Source: GCA-002728855 sp036340635 (lineage in GTDB: Bacteria; Bacteroidota; Bacteroidia; Flavobacteriales; Flavobacteriaceae). Taken from it: a stretch of 64,000 nucleotides of DNA. The stretch is taken from contig JAYYYF010000002.1 in the NCBI GenBank assembly GCA_036340635.1, positions 1 to 64,000 of the forward strand, in the 5' to 3' direction. The translations under genes were made by a program, and so were the position numbers. Positions 1 through 9,273 of the stretch are shown one piece after another. How positions within the stretch are numbered: the first letter of the stretch is position 1; each line of letters opens with the position of its first letter. The notes beneath the pieces are model-generated. The model was given only the letters and a program-made list of their open reading frames with translations. It had not been told where the DNA came from and ran no database searches.

Positions 1-2562
1 GGAGGTCCTGGCACGGCTATTCATAAATCAATTGACGGTGGCAAAAATTGGAAAAAACTCACAACTGGTTTACCCAAATCTAATATAGGTAAGATAGGTC
101 TAGCAATATCTTCCCAAAAACCCAATGTAGTATATGCAGCAATAGAATTAGATAGAACTACCGGAGGATTATACCGTTCTGAGGATGCTGGTAATTCATG
201 GGCTAAAATGTCAAATGAAGTTTCTGGAGGTACGGGACCACATTACTATCAAGAATTATATGCAAGCCCTCACCAATTTGATAGAATTTACCTTATGAAC
301 GTTAGAGTTCGTGTATCTGAGGATGGAGGGAAGACCTTCAGAACCATGAAAGAGAGACAAAAACATTCTGACAATCACGAGATAGTTTTCAAGCATGATG
401 ATCCGAATTATTTGATGATAGGCACTGACGCAGGAATTTATGAGAGTTTTGATTTAGCTGAGAACTGGAGATATATAAAGAATCTCCCTTTAACCCAATT
501 TTATAAGGTCGCTGTGAACAATGCAGAGCCTTTTTACCATATTTTTGGGGGAACTCAAGATAATGGCTCCGCTGGAGGACCATCTGCAACTGATGAAAGA
601 GAAGGTATTGCAAATAAGCATTGGTACAAAACACTTGGGGCAGATGGCCATCAGTCGGCTACAGACCCTGTTTACAACAATATTATTTATGCTGAAACTC
701 AAAGGGGAGGTTTGCATCGTATTGATTTGACAAGTGGTGAGCAGGTTTTTATTCAACCTCAAGCATATGAAGGCGATCCTTTTGAAAGGTTTAATTGGGA
801 TGCTCCAATTCTTGTTAGTCCTCATGAGCCTTCTCGATTATATTTTGCATCATATCGCCTCTGGAAGTCTGAAAATAGAGGTGATGATTGGATACCAATA
901 TCAGGAGATTTAACAAGAAATGAAGAACGTATAACCCTTCCAATAATGGGAAGGAGGCAAGGTTGGGATAATGCTTGGGATGTTGGTGCTATGTCAGATT
1001 ACAATACAATTACATCTATATCAGAATCTCCTGTAAAAGAAGGGCTTATTTATATAGGGACAGATGATGGATATATTCAAGTCACAGAAAATAGTGGTAA
1101 AAATTGGACTAGAGTTCCAGTAACCCAATTGGGTTTGCCAGGTAGAAGTTTTGTTAATGATATAAAAGCAGATCTTTTTGATGAGAACGTTGTTTATGTT
1201 GTTCTGGATAACCATAAAGAAGGAGATTTTAGCCCATATATTTTTAAAAGTATGGATAAAGGAAAAAATTGGGTTCCAATAAGTGGCAATCTACCCAAAA
1301 GAACTTTAGTTTGGCGATTTGTTCAAGATCATGTTAAAAAAGATCTATTTTTTGCTGCAACTGAGTTTGGCATTTACACTTCATTAGATGGGGGTAAAAA
1401 ATGGCAAAAACTTCCTGGGACCCCAACTATTTCTTTTAGGGATATTGTAATTCAGAAAAGAGAAAATGATTTAGTGGCAGCTTCATTTGGAAGAGGCTTT
1501 TATGTGCTGGATGATTACAGTGGCTTAAGGGAAATGACACCTTCAAATCTTAAAAAAGAAGGTGTTTTATTTAAACCTAGACCAGCTAAGTGGTATGTGC
1601 CTAGAAGTAAAATAGGTAATACAGGAGCTGATTATTATTTTGCGAAGAACCCTGAATTTGGAGCTGTTTTCACATATCATTTGTCAAAAGCATATGAAAC
1701 CAAAAAATCTGCACGCCAAAAGAAAGAGAAAAAGCTTAATAAAGCTAAACAAAATATACCATTTCCTGGTTGGGACGCTTTGGAAGAAGAAAATAATGAA
1801 AAACCTGCTCAAATTTTGCTTACGATTTATGACAATGATGGTAATTTGATACGTAAGATTTCCAAAAAAGCAAGGAAGGGTAGTGGTAGGATTGCATGGG
1901 ATTTAAGATATCCAAGTAATTATCCTGTAAGATCTTCAAGGGCTTCAACCCGAGGATGGGGATCTTATGGCGGACCTATGGCTATACCGGGAAAATATTC
2001 TGCAAGTTTACATTTAGCAAAAGAAGGTAATGTATCACTTTTAGATGGGCCGGTAAGTTTTGAATTAAAACCTATAAGAGAAGGAGTTTTAAAAGGCATT
2101 TCATATGAAGATTACAAGAATTTTTTACAGAAATATAATAAGATACAAAACAAGATTTCTGCAGTTTCCGATGCTTTGAGAATGGGTGAAGATAAATTAA
2201 AATTAATTGAAATAGCAGTTAATCGTTCTTCAATTCCGCCTGGCGAAATTAATTCTAAGATTTACAGTTTAAAAAAGAAAATAGAATCAATGAAAGTAAT
2301 TTTACAAGGTAATTCTGCCAAAGGAGAAATAGGAGAGAGGAATCCTCCTTCAATGCAAGGAAATTTGAGGGTTGCAGGTAGAGGATTAACTACAACATAT
2401 GGACCTACTAAACTTCATGAAAGAAGTTTGGATATAGCTAATTCAATGCTTGGAAAAGTAGAATCTGATATTAGAGGACTAAGCAAAGAGGCTTTACCGT
2501 CTTTAGAAGAAGAAATTAAAAAACGAGGAATTCCTTATATAATAGGTCAAGGAATAGATTGA
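1..2562 (+). CDS. BNR/Asp-box beta-propeller protein, VPS10/sortilin-like (5' truncated)
   Basis: The reading frame is open from base 1, and residues before the first ATG (208) continue the same repeat pattern. The gene therefore begins before the window and ATG 208 is internal; about 853 residues are visible. Repeated Asp-box motifs (SIDGGKNW, SEDAGNSW, SEDGGKTF, TENSGKNW, SMDKGKNW, SLDGGKKW) indicate a multi-bladed beta-propeller like the VPS10/sortilin and WD40/YVTN-BNR proteins that Bacteroidota export. The last third is a Lys/Glu-rich helical region with no motif I recognise. Proteins of this class are usually about 1000 residues with a signal peptide, which would lie upstream. No sorting domain is seen at the C-terminus (it ends GQGID). 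Substrate unknown; a hydrolase role is often annotated but not shown here. Confidence 0.85.
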   Translation, partial: GGPGTAIHKSIDGGKNWKKLTTGLPKSNIGKIGLAISSQKPNVVYAAIELDRTTGGLYRSEDAGNSWAKMSNEVSGGTGPHYYQELYASPHQFDRIYLMNVRVRVSEDGGKTFRTMKERQKHSDNHEIVFKHDDPNYLMIGTDAGIYESFDLAENWRYIKNLPLTQFYKVAVNNAEPFYHIFGGTQDNGSAGGPSATDEREGIANKHWYKTLGADGHQSATDPVYNNIIYAETQRGGLHRIDLTSGEQVFIQPQAYEGDPFERFNWDAPILVSPHEPSRLYFASYRLWKSENRGDDWIPISGDLTRNEERITLPIMGRRQGWDNAWDVGAMSDYNTITSISESPVKEGLIYIGTDDGYIQVTENSGKNWTRVPVTQLGLPGRSFVNDIKADLFDENVVYVVLDNHKEGDFSPYIFKSMDKGKNWVPISGNLPKRTLVWRFVQDHVKKDLFFAATEFGIYTSLDGGKKWQKLPGTPTISFRDIVIQKRENDLVAASFGRGFYVLDDYSGLREMTPSNLKKEGVLFKPRPAKWYVPRSKIGNTGADYYFAKNPEFGAVFTYHLSKAYETKKSARQKKEKKLNKAKQNIPFPGWDALEEENNEKPAQILLTIYDNDGNLIRKISKKARKGSGRIAWDLRYPSNYPVRSSRASTRGWGSYGGPMAIPGKYSASLHLAKEGNVSLLDGPVSFELKPIREGVLKGISYEDYKNFLQKYNKIQNKISAVSDALRMGEDKLKLIEIAVNRSSIPPGEINSKIYSLKKKIESMKVILQGNSAKGEIGERNPPSMQGNLRVAGRGLTTTYGPTKLHERSLDIANSMLGKVESDIRGLSKEALPSLEEEIKKRGIPYIIGQGID

Positions 2563-2565
2563 AAA

Positions 2566-3801
2566 TTATTTTTTACGAATTATTTTATTGTTTGAAAGTT
2601 CAAAACATTCAAGTTTAAAATAAGGTAGCGAAGAAAGGAAATGATCAAAAATGTCTGAGATTATCCCCTCATAATCTTCCCATTTTTTTTCTTTACTAAA
2701 TGCGTAGATTTCTAGCGGAATTCCTTCCGAAGTTGGTTTCAATTGACGACACATTACTGTCATATCTTGGTTTATTTTTTGATGAGATTTTAGATATTTC
2801 AAGATGTAACTTCTAAATAGCCCCAAGTTTGTTAAGTTTCTTCCATTTAGAAGTATTGATTTGTCAACTTTTTTTGTTTTATTTTCATTTTTTATTTCTT
2901 GTTGTTTTGATTTGACAATCCCAGATATTAGTTCAATTTTTTCGTATGTTTTTAACTCTTTTTCATCTAAGAACTTGATACTGGATATTTTAATTAATAA
3001 AGATCTTTTTATTCTTCTTCCTTGCGAATCATTCATACCACGCCAATTAACAAAAGAATCAGAAACCAATTTATATGTTGGGATTGTAGTAATAGTTTTA
3101 TCAAAATTTTGAACTTTAACTGTTGACAAATTAATTTCAATAACGTCACCATCTGCATTACTGCTTTTCATTGTTATCCAGTCACCAATCCGTACGGTAT
3201 CATTAATTGTAATTTGTATACTTGTAACAAATCCTAAAATGCTATCCTTAAAAATTAGTAATATGATAGCTGACATGGCTCCTATAGTAGTTAAAAAAGT
3301 GCTTATTCCCTGTCCAGATGCTAACGATAGTATTACAATTATACCAACACTCCAAACAAATATCATTATTACTTGGATGTAGCTGTCAATCGGCTTGTCT
3401 TTAAAATTTTTGAGCGTTTTTAAATAATCTTTTAAAGTGCTAAAGAATTTGCGAATAATAATTATTGTTAAAAGGGCAACAAGAATATCTAATATTATCA
3501 ATAAATTATTTGCTGAAGGAAATCTACTTAACGCTTTCGGGAAGATCCATATTAAAAAAAACAATGGAGGAAAATAAGCTAGTGATGTAGGAACTTTATT
3601 TCTGATTAAAAAATCGTCAAATTTTGATTTTGTTCGTTTTGCCAATTGACGAAAAAGTCCTCTAATTATTAGTTTAGAAGCTAATGATACAAGCAAAGTC
3701 AGAAGAATTACTATTAATAATAGTGCTCCAAAATTAATCAGTGCAGCTGAGGAATCAGAAAATCCTTTTTGGATGAAAAAATTATAAATGTCAAAATCCA
3801 T
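2566..3801 (-). CDS. ybdG: Mechanosensitive ion channel, MscS family, YbdG-like
   Basis: 411 residues, close to the length of E. coli YbdG (415). Several N-terminal membrane segments precede the MscS pore helix and beta domain. The stretch with GDVIEINLSTVKVQNFDKT, then IPTYKLVSDSFVNWRGM and GRRIKRS, matches the YbdG subgroup closely. It should form a homo-oligomeric inner-membrane channel that opens on hypo-osmotic membrane tension. The gene converges on the upstream propeller gene with a 3-base gap and lies about 90 bases from the divergent GGT-like gene. The start is the ATG at 3801. Family assignment is firm; conductance and exact gating role are not readable from sequence. Confidence 0.9.
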   Translation of the reverse strand: MDFDIYNFFIQKGFSDSSAALINFGALLLIVILLTLLVSLASKLIIRGLFRQLAKRTKSKFDDFLIRNKVPTSLAYFPPLFFLIWIFPKALSRFPSANNLLIILDILVALLTIIIIRKFFSTLKDYLKTLKNFKDKPIDSYIQVIMIFVWSVGIIVILSLASGQGISTFLTTIGAMSAIILLIFKDSILGFVTSIQITINDTVRIGDWITMKSSNADGDVIEINLSTVKVQNFDKTITTIPTYKLVSDSFVNWRGMNDSQGRRIKRSLLIKISSIKFLDEKELKTYEKIELISGIVKSKQQEIKNENKTKKVDKSILLNGRNLTNLGLFRSYILKYLKSHQKINQDMTVMCRQLKPTSEGIPLEIYAFSKEKKWEDYEGIISDIFDHFLSSLPYFKLECFELSNNKIIRKK

Positions 3802-3892
3802 TGTTCAATTATATATTATATAGAAGTAATTTTAATAGGTTTTCTTAAAAACTTATATTAGATTGAAATAACATTGCAAAATTATTAAATAA

Positions 3893-5497
3893 ATGTCAAA
3901 GCGACTTCAATATCTTAATCAAATGCTTTTGGTATTGCTTTTATTTGTCAGTTCTTGTAAGAATTCGCAAAATAATAAAGGAAATGATGTTATTACAACC
4001 CCACATCCTTTAGCTTCTCTTGCTGGGAAAAAAATGTTTGATCAAAATGGTAATGCTATTGACGCTGCTGTTGCAGCTGCTTTTGCTCTTGCGGTTGTAG
4101 AACCTAGTATGAGTGGAATAGGTGGCCGCCTTCAAGTAATTTATAAAACTTCAGAAGGTGTTAAGGGTATTGATGCTTCAACTGAAGTACCCGTCAATTA
4201 TAAACCTTCAGGTGAAGGTAGTAAATATGGATATAAAACTATTGGAATTCCTGGAGTCGTTGCAGGTCTTTTAAAACTTCATGAAGAGGGAGGAAATTTA
4301 AGCCTGTCTCAAGTAATGGAACCTGCAATAAAACATGCTTTTGAGGGATATGAAATTTTACCAGGGGAAGCATTTAGGCAATTTCTAGAAAAAGATAAAA
4401 TTAAGGAGTTTGATGGAACCTCATTTTATTTTTTAAAATCAGATAGTTCATCTTATAAAGCTGGAGATAAATTTGTTCAAAAAGATTTAGGGGAAACTCT
4501 AAAAAGGATTCAAAAAAATGGGCATAAAGGGTTTTATGAAGGGGAAACAGCAGAAATGATTGCTGAAGACATGAAAATTAATGGAGGCTTGATTACACTA
4601 GAAGATTTAAAGAAATACAGAGCACTAGATGCAAAGGTTTTAAAGGGATCATATAAAGGTTTTGATGTATACTCATTGTTTTTACCTTCTTACGGAGCAA
4701 TAACAATCCAAATATTGCAAATTTTTGATGCTCTTAATTTTGATGAAAAGTCTGAAAAAGAATGGGTTTATCATGTGGGCAAGACAATTGATTTGGCATA
4801 CAGATATAGAAAGAAACAAAACAATTCTGATTCTTTAGAAATGATCATTTCTAAAGAAAAGGCAAAAGAATGGGCAAATGATATAATTCAGAAAAGAATA
4901 TTAACTAATAAATTGGCAGCAAATGTTCCAACGTCATGGAATGAAAAAATTGGACATACTGCTCATCTTACCACAGCTGACCGAAACGGAAATGTTGTTT
5001 CATTAACTCAAACAATTGGTCCACTAATGGGTTCAAAAGTTGTCACTAAAAACCTTGGTTTTCTTTATGCAGTGACTCTGGGAGGCTACCTTGGTGATTA
5101 TAAACCTGGAGATAGGGCAAATTCTCATATTTCTCCAACGCTTGTTTCAAAAGGTAATGAAGTTTTTCTTGCCCTGGGAGCTGCTGGAGGTAGTAGAATA
5201 GTTACGGCCATTACTCAAGTCATTTCAAGATATTTTTCAAACTCTTATAATTTGAGTGATGCAGTCTCCAAGCCAAGAATATATCCTGACAATGATACTC
5301 TATTATTGGAAAATCATCCTGGCATAAAATGGGACGAAGGATTAGAGGACTATTTGATGGAAAAGAATTATCCATACAAATTTATAAGTTATCCTGCAAT
5401 GTTTGGAAGGGTTTTTGGAATAGAATTCGATTCAAAGACCAATCGGTGGATAGGAGTCTCTGATCCAGATTGGGAAGGAACTGTTGAATCAAATTAA
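3893..5497 (+). CDS. Gamma-glutamyltransferase-family Ntn-hydrolase, lipoprotein
   Basis: 534 residues. The N-terminus is a lipoprotein signal with lipobox VSSC (Cys22), so the enzyme should be membrane-anchored outside the cytoplasm. The autoprocessing site of the GGT family is present as TAH (Thr356 expected to become the new N-terminus of the small subunit), followed by DRNGNVVS, and the oxyanion-hole Gly-Gly appears in AAGGSRI near residue 433. The family hydrolyses or transfers gamma-glutamyl groups, for example from glutathione. Three residues that hold the gamma-glutamyl moiety in E. coli GGT (Arg114, Asn411, Asp433) appear replaced here by Ser, Gly and Gly in my hand alignment, so the substrate may differ. 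Monocistronic by context. Confidence 0.87.
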   Translation: MSKRLQYLNQMLLVLLLFVSSCKNSQNNKGNDVITTPHPLASLAGKKMFDQNGNAIDAAVAAAFALAVVEPSMSGIGGRLQVIYKTSEGVKGIDASTEVPVNYKPSGEGSKYGYKTIGIPGVVAGLLKLHEEGGNLSLSQVMEPAIKHAFEGYEILPGEAFRQFLEKDKIKEFDGTSFYFLKSDSSSYKAGDKFVQKDLGETLKRIQKNGHKGFYEGETAEMIAEDMKINGGLITLEDLKKYRALDAKVLKGSYKGFDVYSLFLPSYGAITIQILQIFDALNFDEKSEKEWVYHVGKTIDLAYRYRKKQNNSDSLEMIISKEKAKEWANDIIQKRILTNKLAANVPTSWNEKIGHTAHLTTADRNGNVVSLTQTIGPLMGSKVVTKNLGFLYAVTLGGYLGDYKPGDRANSHISPTLVSKGNEVFLALGAAGGSRIVTAITQVISRYFSNSYNLSDAVSKPRIYPDNDTLLLENHPGIKWDEGLEDYLMEKNYPYKFISYPAMFGRVFGIEFDSKTNRWIGVSDPDWEGTVESN

Positions 5498-5510
5498 GTC
5501 GTAAGAAATT

Positions 5511-5702
5511 CTATAATTTACATTCCATATCCATTCCACAGCACATAGGGGATTTAATTTTACCACTACAATCAGGACAAAGAGAAATTTGAACTTTATT
5601 TCCATCTTCAAGTGTAAGGCTATCGTTTACAAGAGGAGTGTCACAATTTGCACAGGAAGCATTAACAGCCATGCCACATGAAGTACATTCGTATGTTGCC
5701 AT
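5511..5702 (-). CDS. Small cysteine-rich zinc-ribbon protein
   Basis: 63 residues with nine cysteines: CxxC pairs at 6/9, 17/20 and 42/45, then a CC pair at 54/55 (MCCGMDM) and Cys61. The first two pairs could make one zinc knuckle and the third pair plus the CC a second site. There is no signal peptide and no catalytic motif. It stands alone, 13 bases from the convergent GGT-like gene and about 90 bases from the divergent mutA. I do not recognise a named family. A zinc-binding or metal-buffering cytoplasmic protein is the most that can be said. The cysteine spacing is too regular for a chance ORF. Confidence 0.75.
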   Translation of the reverse strand: MATYECTSCGMAVNASCANCDTPLVNDSLTLEDGNKVQISLCPDCSGKIKSPMCCGMDMECKL

Positions 5703-5794
5703 TTTTTTCTATTAAAGATAATAAGAATTATATAAAGTAATAGTTTTAATTATTAGTTACTAAATTAGAAGCTTTAACTCATATTTGTGAAAAA

Positions 5795-7174
5795 GTGAAT
5801 CAGAAGGACAATTTGTTTTATTCGTTTCTTGAAAAGAATAATTCTAAGTTATTGTCTAGAATCAATGATACAATTAAATCAATCGAATCAAATAAAGATC
5901 TTATTTGGGAATCGTTTGAAGGTTATGATGTTAAACCATTATATCACAAGAAAAACACCAATCCTAAAATTTCATTAAAGAAAAATTTCCCTGACTGTTG
6001 GTATGTGGGACATGTCTTAACCGTAAAGAATTGGCGTGGTATAGAAAGTGAAATTAAAGAGCTTTTAGACAGGGGAGTGGAATCAATTACTTTAAAACTT
6101 GACACAGATAAAATTGAAATAAAAAAGTTTGAATCTTTGTTAAATTTTGGAGCCAAAAAATTTTTATTGGAAATTAATCCAAAGTTAAAATTAGTCTGGC
6201 TGGATGATTTTTTTTCATTAATAAATTCGAGATCAGACTTGTCAATTAATTTTGATCCATTTTCTAGTTTTGCTTCTTCTGGAGAATGGAATTTTTCAGA
6301 AAAAAAAGACATTGATCACTGGAATAAACTTCAGCTTAATTTTAAAGAATTTAACAGAATATATGTTGATGGAAGAATTTATCAAAATTCTGGGGCCTCA
6401 ATCGCTGAACAGATAGCTTTTTTATTAAGTCATGCGATTGAATATCTATCGGTTTTAGATAAAAAATCAGAAAAGTCAAAAAAAACAATTTGTTTTTATA
6501 TTTCTTTAGGGAGTAATTTTTTCTTTGAAATATCTAAAATAAAGGCTTTAAGGATCCTTTGGGATTTAATTTCAAGGGAAATTGCTGCGAAAATCAATTG
6601 TGAAATCATTGTTCAGCCCTCCAATAGGAACATGACATTGTATGATTACAATATCAATTTTTTACGAACGTCGACTTCATGCATGTCTGGAATAATAGGA
6701 GGTGCCAATGTGATAAATAATTTGCCTTACGATTCTGTTTATAATTCTTCGAACGATTTTGCAAATCGATTGGCTGTTAATCAATTACTAATTTTTAAAC
6801 ATGAAGCTGGCTTTGAAAAACTTGAAAACCCTGCAAGTGGATCATATTATTTGGAAGAATTGACTTTTGAAATTATTCAAAAAAGTTTACTGATTTTTAA
6901 AGAAATTGAGAGAAAAGGAGGGTTTTTAAAAAATTTAAAAAGCAACTATATACAGGATAAAATAGCATCTAGTGCAAACAAGGAACAGATTTTGTTTGAT
7001 AAAAATGATCATGTTTTGGTGGGAATAAATAAATTTCAAAATCTTAGCGAAAAGGCTATTTCTAAAATAGCAAAATCATGCGAGAACGATTTTGTTAAAG
7101 AAAAAAACAAAATTAGGGAAAGTCGATTGTCAGAGAAAATTGAAAATGATCGAATAGAAAATGAAAATAAATAG
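5795..7174 (+). CDS. mutA: Methylmalonyl-CoA mutase small subunit
   Basis: Non-catalytic partner of MutB in the adenosylcobalamin-dependent conversion of methylmalonyl-CoA to succinyl-CoA. The sequence follows the mutase TIM-barrel (WYVGHVLTVKNW, RTSTSCMSGIIGG, ENPASGSYYLEELT). The start is GTG at 5795; no ATG lies nearby in frame. At 459 residues it stops after the barrel and lacks the C-terminal B12-domain-like region that longer small subunits carry. The stop overlaps the mutB start by 14 bases, so the two are translationally coupled. A near-match to the promoter box (CATATTTG, 5780-5787) lies 7 bases before the start. The Lys/Glu-rich tail looks disordered. Confidence 0.9.
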   Translation: MNQKDNLFYSFLEKNNSKLLSRINDTIKSIESNKDLIWESFEGYDVKPLYHKKNTNPKISLKKNFPDCWYVGHVLTVKNWRGIESEIKELLDRGVESITLKLDTDKIEIKKFESLLNFGAKKFLLEINPKLKLVWLDDFFSLINSRSDLSINFDPFSSFASSGEWNFSEKKDIDHWNKLQLNFKEFNRIYVDGRIYQNSGASIAEQIAFLLSHAIEYLSVLDKKSEKSKKTICFYISLGSNFFFEISKIKALRILWDLISREIAAKINCEIIVQPSNRNMTLYDYNINFLRTSTSCMSGIIGGANVINNLPYDSVYNSSNDFANRLAVNQLLIFKHEAGFEKLENPASGSYYLEELTFEIIQKSLLIFKEIERKGGFLKNLKSNYIQDKIASSANKEQILFDKNDHVLVGINKFQNLSEKAISKIAKSCENDFVKEKNKIRESRLSEKIENDRIENENK

Positions 7175-9257
7175 AGACTCTTTTTCAAATTTAAATACGG
7201 AATCATATAGAAAACCGCTTTCATCAAGTGAAAAATCAAATTTTTTACATACTGAATTTATCTCAGGAACACCTCCTTATTTAAGGGGTCCTTACCTAAC
7301 AATGTATATTGAAAAGCCTTGGACCATAAGACAATACGCAGGTTTTTCAACTCCTGAAGACAGTAATTCTTTTTATAAGAAAAATCTTTCAATGGGGCAA
7401 AAGGGGCTATCTGTTGCTTTTGATCTTCCTACCCACAGAGGTTATGACAGTGACCACTATAGAGTTAAAGGAGATGTCGGTAAAGCAGGAGTAGCTATAG
7501 ATACGGTCGAAGATATGAAACGACTTTTTAAGGATATTCCATTAGATCAAATATCTGTTTCCATGACGATGAATGGAGCTGTATTACCTATTTTGGCTTT
7601 TTATATTGTTGCTGCTGAGGAAGAGGGGGTGAGCAAAGAAAAATTAAGCGGGACAATTCAAAATGATATTTTGAAAGAATATATGGTTCGTAATACCTAT
7701 ATATACCCTCCAGAACCATCTCTTTTAATTGTTTCTGAAGTATTAAAATATTCAAGTGAATTCATGCCAAAGTTCAATAGTATTAGTATTTCTGGCTATC
7801 ACATGCAAGAAGCTGGTGCCACTCCTGAACTCGAGTTAGCTTATACACTTGCAAATGGGCTAGAATACATTAAAAGGGGATTAGATACTGGGCTTAAGAT
7901 TGATGATTTTGCTCCCAGATTTTCTTTTTTTTGGGCTATAGGGATGGATCATTTTAAGGAAATTGCTAAAATGCGTGCAGCAAGAATGTTATGGGCAAAG
8001 ATTGTAAATCAATTTAAGCCAAAAAATGAAAAATCTCTTATTCTAAGAGCTCATTGTCAAACTAGTGGTTGGAGTTTAACAGCTCAGGATCCATTCAATA
8101 ATATTACTAGAACACATGTAGAAGCCATGGCTGCTGTATTTGGAGGAACACAGAGCTTGCATACTAATGCTTTAGATGAAGCGATTGCTTTACCTACTGA
8201 TTTTTCAGCCAGGATTGCACGTAATACTCAATTATTTTTACAGTATGAAACTAACATTACTAAAACAATTGATCCATGGGGAGGGAGCCACTATCTTGAA
8301 AAATTGACAAATGATATTTCTCGTTCTGCATGGAATTTAATAGAAGAGATTGAGTCTTATGGAGGAATGACAAAAGCTACTGAAGCAGGAATTCCGAAAA
8401 TGCGTATTGAGGAGTCTGCAGCAGTAAAACAGGCTAGAATTGATAGTGGTAAGGATATTATTGTTGGTCTAAACAAGTATTCTTCTAGTGAAGAAGTTTT
8501 TCCAAACATTTTAGAGGTAGACAATTTTAAAGTAATCAAAAAGCAAATAGAAAGATTAAAAGAGATTAAAACCAGTAGAAACAAAAGTAAAGTTGAAAAG
8601 GCTCTTGAAAATTTAAAAGAAGTTGCAAAGAAAAAGATTGAAAATAGAAATTTAGCTTCTTCTGAAAATTTGCTAGCTTTAACAGTTCAGGCAGCAAGAG
8701 AAAGAGCAACATTAGGCGAAATTAGTTTTGCGTTTGAAGAAGTTTTTGGTAGATATAAGTTAAAAATGGAGTCATTTACCGGTGTTTATTCTAAGAAAGT
8801 GGAAAAAGATCAGAATTTTCGGAAAGCTAGAAAATTGAGAAATTCTTTTAATGTCAGGTTTGGTAGAAATCCAAGGATAATGGTTGCTAAAATGGGACAG
8901 GATGGGCATGATCGCGGTGCAAAAGTTGTTGCCACTGCATATGCCGATCTGGGTTTTGATGTTGACATTGCTCCATTGTTTCAAACCCCAAAAGAAGTAG
9001 CTAAACAAGCAATTGAAAATGATGTCCATATTTTAGGTATATCCTCACTTGCTGGAAGTCATAAAACTCTGGTTCCAGATCTTATAGATGAATTAAAAAA
9101 GTATTCAAGAGATGATATAATTATTGTCTTGGGAGGGGTTATTCCTAAAAAAGACCATGAGTTTTTGAAAAATGCTGGGGTGTTTGATGTATTTGGACCA
9201 GGAACTAAAATAAGTGATTCAGCTATAGAAATTTTAAATTATTTCTTAAAAGGTTAA
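7161..9257 (+). CDS. mutB: Methylmalonyl-CoA mutase large (catalytic) subunit
   Basis: 698 residues, normal for the catalytic subunit. The barrel domain contains the substrate-binding region (RGPYLTMYIEKPWTIRQYAGFS, split here as RGPYLTMY and PWTIRQYAGFS). The C-terminal 124 residues form the B12-binding domain with DGHDRG, where His583 should be the lower axial cobalt ligand, followed by the GGVIP strand. It catalyses the carbon-skeleton rearrangement of (R)-methylmalonyl-CoA to succinyl-CoA in propionate, odd-chain fatty acid and branched amino-acid breakdown. The partner mutA lies upstream; the chaperone meaB and epimerase mce face it across a 3-base gap. The organism must obtain cobalamin; no B12 riboswitch was recognised upstream. 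Confidence 0.97.
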   Translation: MKINRDSFSNLNTESYRKPLSSSEKSNFLHTEFISGTPPYLRGPYLTMYIEKPWTIRQYAGFSTPEDSNSFYKKNLSMGQKGLSVAFDLPTHRGYDSDHYRVKGDVGKAGVAIDTVEDMKRLFKDIPLDQISVSMTMNGAVLPILAFYIVAAEEEGVSKEKLSGTIQNDILKEYMVRNTYIYPPEPSLLIVSEVLKYSSEFMPKFNSISISGYHMQEAGATPELELAYTLANGLEYIKRGLDTGLKIDDFAPRFSFFWAIGMDHFKEIAKMRAARMLWAKIVNQFKPKNEKSLILRAHCQTSGWSLTAQDPFNNITRTHVEAMAAVFGGTQSLHTNALDEAIALPTDFSARIARNTQLFLQYETNITKTIDPWGGSHYLEKLTNDISRSAWNLIEEIESYGGMTKATEAGIPKMRIEESAAVKQARIDSGKDIIVGLNKYSSSEEVFPNILEVDNFKVIKKQIERLKEIKTSRNKSKVEKALENLKEVAKKKIENRNLASSENLLALTVQAARERATLGEISFAFEEVFGRYKLKMESFTGVYSKKVEKDQNFRKARKLRNSFNVRFGRNPRIMVAKMGQDGHDRGAKVVATAYADLGFDVDIAPLFQTPKEVAKQAIENDVHILGISSLAGSHKTLVPDLIDELKKYSRDDIIIVLGGVIPKKDHEFLKNAGVFDVFGPGTKISDSAIEILNYFLKG

Positions 9258-9273
9258 ACATCAAAAACCTTTT
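9248..9273. terminator. Possible bidirectional terminator hairpin between mutB and meaB
   Basis: Inverted repeat AAAAGGTT (9248-9255) and AACCTTTT (9266-9273) with a 10-base loop, spanning both convergent stop codons. On each strand the stem ends in a short T run. Only two G-C pairs, so the hairpin is weak and the call is tentative. Confidence 0.3.

Noticed and set aside
5703..5794. Cobalamin riboswitch upstream of mutA
   Set aside because: The gap is under 100 bases and shows none of the conserved B12-box sequence.
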